The translations under genes and the position numbers were made by a program. A stretch of DNA of 64,000 bases from Diploptera punctata (taxonomy: Eukaryota > Arthropoda > Insecta > Blattodea > Blaberidae), in NCBI GenBank assembly GCA_030220185.1, contig JASPKZ010004956.1, positions 312,501 through 376,500 of the forward strand, in the 5' to 3' direction. Under the pieces are notes generated by a model. The model was not told the origin of the DNA, did not search any database, and saw nothing but the letters and a program-made list of their open reading frames with translations. Below are positions 1 to 9,364 of the stretch, piece by piece. Position 1 is the first letter of the stretch; each line of letters starts with the position of its first letter.

Positions 1-318
1 CAACATGCATTATGTGGCATACCTTTTTTGGCGGGGTTTTATTCTAAAGATTTAATTTTGGAAACAGTGTCATTAAGATACTTAAATATTTTTGGTTTTT
101 TTCTTTTTTATTTTTCTACAGGTTTAACTGTATGTTATTCACTTCGTTTATTTTATTATTCGATATGTGGTGATTTTAATTTAACCACCTTTTTTTATAT
201 AGGAGAAGAAAATAGGAATATAATGGTAGGAATAGTAGGATTATTAATTATAGTTATTTTAGGAGGGGCCATATTAAGATGGCTAATTTTTCCTACTCCT
301 CCATTAATTGTTTGTCTT
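1..318 (+). pseudogene. ND5: NUMT: C-terminal part of mitochondrial NADH dehydrogenase subunit 5
   Basis: Frame 1 is open from the window edge and reads like the C-terminal half of ND5, the complex I proton-pumping subunit. Recognisable blocks are LAGFYSKDLILE, FFLFYFSTGLTVCYS, GDFNL, GEEN and WLIFPTP. Several positions fit ND5 only under the invertebrate mitochondrial code: AGA after VSL and before WLIFPTP, and AGG after GEEN, are expected Ser in insect ND5 but would be Arg in nuclear code. Similarity stops near base 318, where transposase sequence on the other strand begins, and no rRNA, tRNA or other mitochondrial gene follows. It is therefore a nuclear insertion of mtDNA (NUMT), not an organelle contig. 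It has no internal stop in this stretch, so it may be fairly young. Its 5' end lies outside the window. Confidence 0.9.
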
Positions 319-605
319 GGTATACCGGGCCAGTTATTGACTTCTCATGGAAGAAAAAAAAAGACCAATAATCCTGTTCTTCATCAGGCCGCACCAAACG
401 TTTACTCTTGGGCTATCCTGGACGTGTTCACGGTAGACGTGTGGATTTTGCGTACCTCAGATCCTTACATTCTGCCGATTAACAGATCCTGATACATGGA
501 ACGTTGCCTCGTCAGAAAACAAGACGATTCCTAGAAGTTAAAGGTCCTTGTCAATACGATCCAGCATTTCAATAGCGAATGCTAAATTCACTCACCGAGA
601 TGTTT
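319..605 (-). mobile_element. DDE (mariner/Tc1-superfamily) transposase remnant
   Basis: Read on the minus strand, this stretch contains LFSDEATFHVSG, NPHVYREHVQDSP and VNVWCGLMKNRIIG, the block around the first catalytic Asp of DDE_3-type transposases common in insects. The first catalytic Asp codon (in SDEA) lies near 511-513. Stops interrupt the frame upstream of the block (TGA near 585-590 and a TAA after DKDL), so it is dead. The second and third catalytic regions are missing: the sequence runs directly into the ND5 NUMT at about 318. The fragment is either truncated there or was the insertion target of the mtDNA. Confidence 0.75.
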
Positions 606-1053
606 GGGCCTGCTGTTTATGCATGAGCTGTTGTATAATGTGTTCAAATGAGTCGAGTGTGCTCCTGAGGATTGCATGGTACGAGGAGGGATACAGCGAT
701 TTTCTTCGTACTCATTGCTGAATCAAGTCGATTATTAACATATATTAGAATGCGAGGTTGGGAAGAGGTTTTTAGAGAAGGGAGGACATGACTTAAAACC
801 GAGCGATAGCGAGATTTTGTAAAACACTTCAAAACGTGTGTTGTATATTTTTTTGCACGATGTGCCCTCATAATAATACATAATAGTAAAATAATAATAA
901 TATTTTTGTTGGAAATATTTGCCTTCATTATAAACAACGCACTGACGTCAGCAGTCTGGCCAATGTATATACGCTAAATGCCGAAAATAATTTAGTTGAT
1001 ACTACAGCAGGCCGTGACTCCAATCAGGGATAAAATTGCGGCAATTATGAATA
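606..1053. other. Unassigned AT-rich spacer
   Basis: I recognise no coding or RNA feature. A 10-bp pair, ggcctgctgt near 611 and its reverse complement acagcaggcc near 1004, could mark the ends of a small inverted-repeat insertion of about 400 bp, but 10 bp can arise by chance. Confidence 0.3.
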
Positions 1054-1425
1054 ATGGTAATTAAAATGACGAAATTGAAGAAGCGTGGGGAGTTGGATGT
1101 GCTTCGTTGGTGCCAGAGAAATCTAAATCAAGATATCAAAAGAACATACCTTTCATTCAGAAAGTGGTTGGAGGAGAAGAATTGTACTCTATGTGAAAAA
1201 GTAAGGTTGCTTATTTCGTGCTCAGGAGTAAACATTAAAGTCTCCAGCGAGATTGTGGTCAGAATATTGAATGCTGAAGTCGATTATAAATTAAAAAAAA
1301 ATATTGCACATTTTGTTACACTAGTTAGCTTCCTCCAAAATAAGAATATTGGACATAAAGCTAAAAAGTATATTGTTAAATCCACTTTAAATATTGTTTT
1401 AAATGCAGTCACTTGTTTCATATAA
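1054..1425 (+). CDS. Hypothetical 123-aa ORF, not recognised
   Basis: An uninterrupted 123-codon ORF with a mixed, non-repetitive composition. It has a Lys/Arg-rich N-terminus (KMTKLKKRGELD), a central stretch WCQRNLNQDIKRTYLSFRKW, several cysteines, and alternating charged and hydrophobic residues suggesting helices. I see no signal peptide or transmembrane segment. The start chosen is the first ATG; a second ATG follows four codons later. No family is recognised. Ungapped protein-like composition in such AT-rich DNA makes it more notable than its neighbours, but it is flanked by transposon debris and may be a fragment of an unknown mobile element or one exon. Confidence 0.25.
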   Translation: MVIKMTKLKKRGELDVLRWCQRNLNQDIKRTYLSFRKWLEEKNCTLCEKVRLLISCSGVNIKVSSEIVVRILNAEVDYKLKKNIAHFVTLVSFLQNKNIGHKAKKYIVKSTLNIVLNAVTCFI

Positions 1426-1673
1426 CGTATATTAACACCAGTTTTAGAATATAATTTTATATATATTGAACGTAGTATAACATAAAGGGCAGTGTTTTTA
1501 CTTCCCGCCCTAGGTAGGTAATTGCAATATTACAGTATAGTTATTTAGTTATTTATAGGTTGGCAACCTCGAAATTTATGAGATTGAACTTTCAATAATG
1601 GACGCCAATCCTCTAAGTACGTAAGAACGCACTATCATCCAAAAAAGTAATGTTAGAAAGTAGTTAATTCTTG

Positions 1674-1990
1674 GCGTGCGTTGCTACGCCTAAATATATT
1701 AAATGTGTTATTATGTTTAGTTGAATAAGTAATAAGAAAAATAATTATACATTTATATCGTAATTATTTAAATGCCCCGTGCTGATTACCCGGTGTTGCC
1801 TGGAAATCTATTTATCCCAATCGAGCTGAAACACAATAATGGGTACTGTACTGTCGCGGACTTTTTGTAGAACTTTTTGAGATCCCGTGTACATTAATTA
1901 GATATATTTGTCATGGTTTAGGTAGCGTATGACATTTAATCGTTCAAAAAACGACTTTTTAGTGAACTTATGAACCTTTTTTTGCCCTGT
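1674..1990 (-). repeat. Dispersed repeat X, copy a (partial)
   Basis: This segment resembles 20117-20715 in the same orientation and 23655-24150 in the opposite one. Shared blocks include gctgattacccggtgttgcc, gctgtcgcggacttttttgtag-like text, and a stretch around catttaatcgttcaaaaaa. Read on the minus strand, the family ends in a GCCGGGTA-type motif, a form common in dispersed arthropod repeats. Copy a lacks the outer end seen in copies b and c. The class (SINE, foldback or other) is not determined. Confidence 0.6.
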
Positions 1991-1999
1991 AGTACGAGC

Positions 2000-2630
2000 G
2001 ATAATAATATAGGCCTTCGTTAATTGTATCAAAGTAATTCCTTTTGTAGTACATATTATGTTCAGAAGATACATCGTACTGGTGATAGCAGTTCGCCTGT
2101 CAGGAGGAGACGTCAAGCGTCTTCGTCATGTGTAGGCTGTGTAGGGCCTATCGGCACCAGATTTCACGTCTCCCTTTTCTTCATAGTCGTCATTATCCCT
2201 CACACAACACCCTTACCCTAATTACAAGCACTTAAAAACATACACATAATAAACACTTACGTTAAGTGGTTTGCCAAAATGAACATTCGATCGAAAACTT
2301 AACATACAACCCCATCTATCCTTCTAACGTTGAACTCGATGTACGAAATATGCTTTGGGTGACATTGAAACACAAACCATTTTAATAACAGCATTAACTT
2401 TAAAATTAGATGGGGTTCTATTACGAAAAAAACATAAATGACAAACGTATAAATAGAAACAAGACATACTAGTGAGATCTAAGCTTATATATTAAATAGT
2501 CTATCAATAAGAAGGAAACAAAAATAATTCGAAAACGCAAAGCAACATTTCTCAATAATTTAAAATGTTCAAATAATTCAGGAGTCACGTATGTAAATCT
2601 ATAAATGGAAAATTAGATTAGATTAGACCT
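2000..2630. other. Unassigned AT-rich region
   Basis: I see no gene here. A short GC-richer island at about 2070-2170, with cctgtcaggaggagacgtc near 2095, looks like an old interspersed repeat, but no second copy was found in the window. Confidence 0.3.
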
Positions 2631-2780
2631 ATCTCATTAAAAAAAAGCGTGTTGTTTTAGTTTTTTAAAACTAGTATTTATTTAATCAATTGAGTTGGTG
2701 TTTACTTGATGAAAATCCATATTTATTAATTAAATAAAAATAAAACGTACTTTTATTTTTATTTAATTAATATTATTTAT

Positions 2781-3086
2781 GGGTTCGATCCCCGGTCAGG
2801 GCAGTTTTTCTGGGTGAGGTATTTATCGGGGTTTTTCCTTACCTGTAAGACAAATGTCAGGAAAACTTTAAGGCCCAAACGGTCCCCGAAATCATATGGC
2901 CATCATCCTTATCATTATCATCCTTACCATTATCATTATCATCATCATCCTTCACCGGTGTAGAAAGCAACGGGAAGCTAGCACACCTACACAATTCCCT
3001 AGTAAAGTGGCAAAGCATAGCATGAAAATGATTGCATGATCGCAGTGAAGGACCTGCCTTCGGGCAGAATTACTATGGATGGATGG
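2781..3086 (+). mobile_element. tRNA-derived SINE, 5'-truncated, with 12-bp target duplication
   Basis: The 306-bp insert is flanked by identical 12-bp direct repeats, aatattatttat, at 2769-2780 and 3087-3098. It begins inside a tRNA-like B box (gggttcgatcccc) and ends in a tandem atgg tail. The 3' part (gaaagcaacgggaagctagc ... gggcagaattactatgga) is shared with the fuller copy at 27455-27895. The TSD and 3' tail are the signature of target-primed reverse transcription. It sits inside the tRNA-Tyr element, so it is the younger of the two. Confidence 0.85.
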
Positions 3087-3207
3087 AATATTATTTATGT
3101 TTTATTTTTTATTTTTAATATTTTACAGTATAAGATAAAAATGTAAATATCTTTAAATTCGATACTACTGTAGTATGAGCTAAACTTAATACTCTCCTAA
3201 AAAAAAC

Positions 3208-3298
3208 CCTCCCAACCGAATTTGAACCAGCGACCCATGGATTACTGAAATTATATACGACTAGAGTTCACCGCTCTACCAACTGAGCTCTTACAACG
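3208..3298 (-). tRNA. tRNA-Tyr-like pseudogene with retained intron (anticodon position CTA)
   Basis: On the minus strand: an A box gagctcagttggtagagcgg, then tgaactctag, an intron-like tcgtatataatttcagta, then atccatgggtcgctggttca and a T arm. This follows insect tRNA-Tyr, where the body is split by an intron one base after the GTA anticodon. Here the anticodon position reads CTA (plus-strand tag at 3262-3264). The acceptor stem is degraded, so it is a repeat module and not a working tRNA gene. Confidence 0.7.
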
Positions 3299-3349
3299 AT
3301 TGACTAAAAAGTCGACAAATCCGCATTCTATTATAACAGTTTTCATTTT

Positions 3350-3835
3350 TTAGATTTTCTGATGATTCTGGCCAGGATTTTAGAAACAAATATGAACATA
3401 TTGTATTGTCACGGGCCCTTTACAAGTATACAAAGTTTCAAGTCGATCCAATGTTTCTAAGTGGGTGAAAATCTTGTTCAAAATTCCGTTACATACATAC
3501 TAAGACAGTATTTTGATTTTCTGATGATTCTGGCCAGGATTTTATAAAATAAATATGAAATTATTGTATTGTCACGGGTCCTTTACAAGTATACAAAGTT
3601 TCAAGTCGATCCAATGTCTCTAAGTGGGTGAACATCGTATTCAAAGGTTCCGTTACATTGATACAAATACACTTTTTTGATTTTTTGATGATTCTGGCCA
3701 GGAATTTAGAAAAAAGAATGAAATTATTGTATTGTCACGGGTTCTTTACAAGCATACAAAGTTTCAAGTCGATCCAATGATTTTAAGTGGGTGAAAATCG
3801 CGTTGAAAGATTCCGTTAAATAGATAGATAGATAG
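3350..3835 (-). repeat. Three tandem units of about 163 bp
   Basis: The anchor tgatgattctggccagga recurs near 3359, 3521 and 3685, spaced 162 and 164 bp. Each unit carries attgtattgtcacggg, a ctttacaagtatacaaag-type block and tcaagtcgatccaatg. The last unit ends in a gata-type run near 3825. Units differ by scattered substitutions, so they are not a recent expansion. Confidence 0.85.
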
Positions 3836-3840
3836 ATACA

Positions 3841-4285
3841 GGTCAAGCTAATATAAAGCGTGTAAAAACGTTTCTATCGTATACAAACTTTTCTTGTTTC
3901 AATTTTCTTCACAAGTTCATGTCAGATGTTTGTTAAAAATAAGTTAATGCAGAGAGAAATATCATCGTAACTTGAAGAAAGTTGCTCACAATAAAAGATA
4001 ATAATATCAAAGCAGCAAATCTTAAAAAAAACCTATAAAATAAAGTTGTACAAACTTTTCTGATTTTATGAACTACTTGTAGATTATATTTACATATCCA
4101 ACATTTCAAGGAATCCATGATGAATTAATAACATCCGAAACTTTGTAAGTTTACTTTAGATAATCATATTTCAGCTTATAGTAATACCATTAACATCCAG
4201 ATAGTAAATATATAATTTTAAAACGTCTGTATAGAAATATTATTAAAATATACACGGGTTGTTTTGAAATTGTTACATCCATTAT
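3841..4285. other. Unassigned AT-rich spacer
   Basis: No coding, RNA or repeat feature recognised. Confidence 0.3.
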
Positions 4286-4291
4286 ACAACA

Positions 4292-4722
4292 TTACTAACT
4301 GGCACTACCGAACCAGTAGGTTAATGGCTGCAAGGACATAAACTCTCCACATCCTTATATTCAGCTAATGTTTTCCAATCATCTCCTGTATAATTTACTT
4401 CCCCCAGATCGTGATTGTTATTCTCCCACCTCATTCTTAGTCTGCCAACTGGGCGTTTTTCTTTGGTTTTCCTACAAGACATTTCCTTGTCCCTCTTTTC
4501 TTTCCCCATTCGTGCACCATGTACTACCCCTCGCAGTCTACAAGACTTAACTGTTCTTATTATATATTGTTTCCTTTATAGACTCACTGTATGTTGTATT
4601 CTTCTCCATTCGCCTTCTGTTCATCTCTTTATAGTCCAAAAAGTGTCCTATAAACTTTATTCACAAGTAGGCCAACTCGTAATCCTTTCTCCTCCATTAA
4701 AGTAAGAGTCCATGTTTCGAAT
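4292..4722 (-). mobile_element. LINE family A, 3' fragment of reverse transcriptase
   Basis: On the minus strand this is the C-terminal end of the family A ORF: decayed forms of the FENKVLRKIFGPKRDE, KSRRLRWAGHVARMG, GKPEGKRPVGRPRMRWEN and LREVDYTGNDWKALAQ blocks best seen at 49781-50290. The readable part is GKEKRDKEMSCRKTKEKRPV followed by GRLRMRWENNNHDLGEV. It carries frameshifts and substitutions. The 3' end lies at a ttactaact sequence, a decayed form of the 4-nt repeat tail seen on other copies. Confidence 0.85.
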
Positions 4723-4783
4723 TACACTTATAAAAATATATGACTTTTTATTTTGAGATTCTTTGTATGTATATAATATGTAT

Positions 4784-4784
<1 letters not shown>

Positions 4785-4837
<53 letters not shown>

Positions 4838-4871
4838 TATAACATTATTATTATTATTATTATTATTATAT
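4785..4871. repeat. (AAT)n/(ATT)n microsatellite
   Basis: A run of taa repeats passes through ataattataac into att repeats, making a foldback of two trinucleotide runs. A second (AAT)n run lies at 5041-5074, and an (AT)n run at about 5133-5164 abuts the 3' end of the next LINE. Confidence 0.95.
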
Positions 4872-5039
4872 CTTATTTATTCGGGCAGGATTAAGGCCAT
4901 GAGGCCTTCTCTTCCACTCAACCAGCACAAATACAAATATATATTTGACAAATATAGATATACACTATACTAATTATAAAGAGTTAAAATATATTAAATG
5001 TAGCAATATAAATCTCATGTACAAACAACATTTTATACG

Positions 5040-5075
<36 letters not shown>

Positions 5076-5128
5076 TACTAATAATATAATAGATAACTAT
5101 GATAACATTATACGAGAAACACCAATAT

Positions 5129-5164
<36 letters not shown>

Positions 5165-5169
<5 letters not shown>

Positions 5170-6720
5170 TACACTGGGTAATGATGAAGTTGAGGTTAGA
5201 GCAAATATAAATTTAGATTTCTTTTAAAAGTTGCCAATGTCCGGCAGCCCCTTATTTCTTGTGGTAGAGAATTCCAGTTCCGAGAAATGAAGATAGTATA
5301 TGACATGGAGTGATGTGATGTCCTATGTTGCAGTATATTAAGCAGGAGACTATGTTGTGATCTTGTGTTTAAGTTATGGTTGGAGGATAGATACTGGAAA
5401 CGAGATGATAAATAATTGGGATTCGAGGTATGTAGGATCTTAAATAAGAGAATTAGACAGTGTAATTTTTACCCCTCTTTTGGATGTAGCTCTAAAAATT
5501 CGTGGAAAAATGGAGAAATGTCATCTATTTTCGGACATTAAATATGAATCGAATACACATATTTTGGATACGCTGCAGTTTGTCCGACAGTCCGTCACTT
5601 ATGACAGTTAGTAGAACGTAACAATAGTCAAAATACGGTATCACTAAGGTTTGAATTAAAATTATTTTAAGAGCTGTAGGAAGAACGTTTTGAGACGCTT
5701 TAGGGAATGCATAATGGAGAAAATATTTTTAGATGCTTGTTTTATTTGGGTATTCCAATTAAATCTGAATCTAAGTACGTAAGGTCCCATGTTTTTAATG
5801 ACGTCGGTATAAGTAATTTGTTCGTTATATAACATGATAGCCAGCATATTTCTATTGTTTATGGAGTTTAATAGTCTTGGATATCCTATATTTATTGCTT
5901 GTGATTTGTTTATATTTAGTTTTAACCCAAATTGTCTGGACTATAAAGATATATGACTGAGGTCAGTGTTTACTTTGTCAATGTATTCATTAATTTCGTC
6001 ACGCCTAAAACGTGTGTAAATCTGTAAGACGTTGGCGTAAAGATGATGCTTGCAGTTTGTAGTTTCTTGGTCACGTCATTGATATAAACAGAGGAGAGGA
6101 GCGAGGACGCCACCTTGAGGTACCCCTTTTCTCACCAAAGCGCTAGGAAGAAATGCGATTATTAACAGAAACTGATTGCTTACGCGATTAGTGAGGTAAG
6201 AACTAAGCCAATCAAGGCAGCTTTCCGACAGATGTAGTGTCTTTAGTCTCGCTAGCATTAAGTCTATATCTACTGTGTCAAAGGCTTTGCTGAAGTCAAG
6301 TAGGGCTAGTGCGGTGGGTTAGCTTTTGTCCATTGAGTCTCTTATGTCCTCTACAGTATCGAGTAGCAGTACTTGTATGATGTCCCGTCCTGAAACCAGA
6401 TTTATGCTCATCAAGTAAGTTGTTTGTGGTGAGGTAGTCTGTTAATTGGGAGTATATTACATGCTCCAGTGCTTTAGACAAACAGGGAAGAATACTAATT
6501 GGTCTATGATCATCGAGTGTTGTGGGAATGTTTGATTGCGGTGTTGGACTAACTAGAGCCATTTTCCAGAGTCTGGGATACGTCCCGGTCTTTATAGAGG
6601 CATTACAAATGTGGGTTCATGTCGGGAGAATAATGTTTATTATTTTTGTAGGAGAGTTATTGTTATATTGTCTATTCCTTGAGCTTTAGATTTAATATGT
6701 TAGACTGCTCTTTTGACATC
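5165..6720 (-). mobile_element. Jockey-type LINE reverse transcriptase, frameshifted
   Basis: The minus strand encodes a non-LTR reverse transcriptase (copies LINE RNA into the genome by target priming). Blocks from N to C: DDHRPISILPCLSKALEHVI (near 6440-6510), LLDEHKSGFRTGHHTSTAT, LLDFSKAFDTVDIDLMLARL (near 6255-6305, with the first RT catalytic Asp), KGVPQGGVLAPLL (near 6100-6130), MLYNEQITYTDVIKNMGPYV (5740-5840), and a C-terminal SRNWNSLPQEIRGCRTLATF (5225-5290). At least two frameshifts separate them and the FADD region is decayed. The element ends near 5165 in gggtaatgatgaagttgagg. The Jockey/CR1 side of the LINE tree is my inference from these motifs. Confidence 0.85.
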
Positions 6721-7017
6721 ATCAGGTGAGATTTAGAAGAAAAAGAATTTGTCTCGGGTGGATGGGGAATATGGCACTAGTTCATCTATTGTCTGTTGTT
6801 TGTGTTGCGGGCTATTGTCAGTAGACAGGCGGGTGAAATGGTCATTCAACTCGTACGTACGTGTGTACGCATGCATGTATGTATCTATTTTTTTCTATTT
6901 ATTTTTCAGCATGTTCCATCACAAAGAACGTAATACTACATGCTTTAAGTTAAAAAATTATTTACATAAAATTATTTGCAAAAAAAATATTTTGTTTTAA
7001 TTAATTTTCTATGGCCA

Positions 7018-7460
7018 CTATTTTTTTCTATTTGTTCTACTCATTGAATTGGCATTGTTTTGCTCTAATCTGTCTAAATATATGGAACTAATAAATGTGA
7101 TTAATTCAACTGTGTAATCCTGTACTAGTCTTACTTTATCTAATGCCCATTTACCATTTTTCTTAATCATGTTGTTCTTAAATAACCGTCTTTCTGTTTC
7201 TAGTTTTGTACATTCAAACAATAAATGATCTATGGTTTGTTGTGAATTTCCACATGTACACAAAGGACTATCTTCTATTTTAAAACGATAGTAATAACTG
7301 TTTATTTTCCCGTGCCCTTTTAAGAAAGTTATTTTTCCTGTTAAAGGTAATTTTAATTTCAATCTTTCCTTCACACTAGGTAAAACGGATTTAGTCACTG
7401 CACCTTTTGTGGTGTTCTTCCATTCATTTTCCCACTTATTTACAATTATTGATTGCAATG
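7018..7460 (-). mobile_element. LINE ORF2 C-terminal fragment with zinc-binding motif
   Basis: The minus strand reads WENEWKNTTKGAVTKSVLPS, LKLKLPLTGKITFLKGHG, then CTCGNSQQTIDHLLFECTKL, the CxCG...HxxxxC zinc-binding end of R1/I/Jockey-type LINE ORF2 proteins that follows the RNase H domain. It is uninterrupted for about 145 codons and ends at a natural stop. RNase H and RT are absent upstream, where simple acat/gtatgtat repeats begin (about 7460-7490), so this is a fragment. The N-terminal codons of the longer ORF (HTYIHAYIHT) are simple repeat, not protein. Confidence 0.8.
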
Positions 7461-7589
7461 TATGTATGTATGCATGTATATATGTATGTTGCAGTCCGTT
7501 ACAATAAAGTAATTTTTGGTAATAATTTAACGGAAAACATAGAAGAAAACACAATAATATTACAATTAGATCTATCTATCTTTGGGTTT

Positions 7590-7765
7590 TTACAGCTGCT
7601 GTTGTCTTCCCGTTCCAAACCTCCAAAGCCTAAGATCTTGGGCATCTTCAATGATTAGCGCTCTTGCTTGCATTACTATCCTCATGTTTTCTTCCTTGTT
7701 CACTATGGTCTCCCTCTTTTCTTCTTTCTGGTCGGTTGTCATTGATATCAGAGTTTCGGCCATCA
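7590..7765 (-). mobile_element. LINE-type C-terminal fragment
   Basis: The minus strand reads ETIVNKEENMRIVMQARALI followed by EDAQDLRLWRFGTGRQQQL and a stop. I associate this KxENMRIVMxARALI...DAQDLRLWRxGTG pattern with the C-terminal end of insect LINE ORFs. No RT is attached. The assignment rests on pattern memory only. Confidence 0.45.
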
Positions 7766-7789
7766 ATTAGATAACAATACAATAATATT

Positions 7790-8770
7790 ATACATTAATT
7801 ATGTAGAATTATTAAGAATTAATGGCATTACATTTTGATGACATACTTATGTATTCATGAATGAGTGTTGTTCTTATTTTCCGCGTTTTGTCCAGAAATT
7901 TACCGAAGTTTATCCAATTTTCTGGGTTTACCAATCATTCACGATTTGAATTTAGAAATCTTTCCGGTAATAAATGACGCCTCCAATATTCCAAATCGTT
8001 ACATTTTCCTAATATATGTATCTCGTCTTCAAAACTCCCGCACATTGGACATACTCGCATATCGTAAACATCGCTAGTTTTTAGAAATTTCCATGTCCCT
8101 AGCCTAAACCAAGCAAACCCTGATCTCTCGTTAAATCCTAGGATGAGTAAATAGGATTCTTTTCCTCAAACTTGTTTTGGGTCTCTTTGTAAAAACAGTG
8201 AGTGTTTTCCCGTACATTCGGCCAAAAAAATTTGTTGCATTATATCTAAGTACTTCCTAATTTTTCTCCACACATTCTTGCGATTTTCAGTTTCAGTTTC
8301 CCATACCCAACCCATCCCTATATTTTGGAGTTCTCTCCTTCCCTCGTCCGCCCATTATTTCACATAGATATCTCTAATTAGGTTGTCGTAACAAATTGCT
8401 CTGAGCATTGCTTGTTCACCTTGGATTAGCCGCAACCAGTATTTGAGTACACGGATTTTGTAGTTATGGCGTCCAAAAAGACCCAAATTCATATAGAATT
8501 CCACAGTTAGAAATTGCCTAACTAAGTCCGTGTAATATACTTTAGAAAATGCGTATATACATTATTTAGTATTACCTTTCTTTAAAAACCCCAAATCTCA
8601 CTACCATAATACATTACTGGACTCACCATCGCTCCATACACATTTTCTAACGTGCTAACTGGAATATCAGGCACTCGATCCAGAATACCGAGAATACTAA
8701 GTCGTCCCCTCCTATAAATAATGCTATATCAATATGTTTTTTCCACCTTTCGTCCATTTTCAACGTCGCA
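7790..8770 (-). mobile_element. LINE reverse transcriptase C-terminal region, decayed
   Basis: The minus strand contains ENVYGAMVSPVMYYGSEIWG (near 8580-8650), the typical post-RT motif of non-LTR elements, and VCPMCGSFEDEIHILGKC (near 8000-8060), a Cys-rich zinc-binding motif of LINE ORF2 C-termini. Several stops and frameshifts separate them. No RT catalytic FADD box is left in the window, so only the 3' third survives. Confidence 0.75.
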
Positions 8771-9364
8771 CATAGGGGTGTTTGTTCAATTTAGCTGGCC
8801 ATAAGTCGAATTTTTAGAATTACGCTCAGGTAAACAAAAACAGGTTCATAGAAGAGTCAGATAGTTGGGCGATCCAACTCCAGTGTTTACATTTCATCCA
8901 CCCCAACGTACAGAGGATAGTCAGTCGGAACTCTGTCATTGCTCGCAGTGGTTGTGCATTCTCTATATTCGTGCGTTAACACTCAATATTTAATTATTCA
9001 TTATTTTATGTTCTCTTGTGAAAAAGTAAATTTTCGTTATGGGTCTGAAACTGCTGGTAAGTGACTTTTGTTTTATATTGGAAATATTTTAATTTTATAC
9101 TTCATTTGTTTTCTTTTCCACTTTAAAAGAAGCATTTAAATTCCGATTTTTTATCGAGACAATAATAGTTCTGGGAGCATTTTTGTTATAGTGCCAGGCA
9201 TTGCCCGGCTATGATTCTTATGTATTCTTAAAATATAATAATTCTACCTTTTAAAAATGTATAAATTAGTTCCAACTAATGCCTACTGCTCCATGTAGAG
9301 CGATTTTAAATTTGTAACATGAAAATGTGAAAATATTGTAACTTTCGATAAATTGTACTTTTTA
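8771..9364. other. Unassigned region upstream of the RAG1/Transib-like relic
   Basis: No coding feature. A short open stretch atgggtctgaaactgctg|gtaagt near 9038-9061 looks like a start codon followed by a splice donor, and could be the 5' end of the relic that follows, but there is no supporting signal. Confidence 0.25.

Larger units (their letters stand above)
2634..3840 (-). mobile_element. tRNA-Tyr-derived composite retroelement, copy 1
   Basis: Read on the minus strand, the order is: three tandem copies of a unit of about 163 bp (3350-3835), a tRNA-Tyr-like body (3208-3298), a short spacer ending in gagagtattaag, a SINE insertion (2781-3086), and a tail containing ttttaaaaaactaaaacaac (near 2650-2680). 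The same order occurs on the plus strand at 58987-60205: tandem units, tRNA-Tyr, spacer, and a tail with the same text. The match of all four modules in two places shows a real dispersed family. No ORF is evident, so it would depend on another element for movement. The plain reading is a SINE-like element with a tRNA-Tyr promoter module. Confidence 0.65.

Noticed and set aside
3350..3835. CRISPR-like array
   Set aside because: Units are 163 bp, diverged along their whole length, without a repeat-spacer pattern, and the host is a eukaryote.
9038..9061. Start codon followed by a splice donor as a host gene first exon
   Set aside because: Only six codons and a gtaagt word; no downstream exon with matching phase could be identified.
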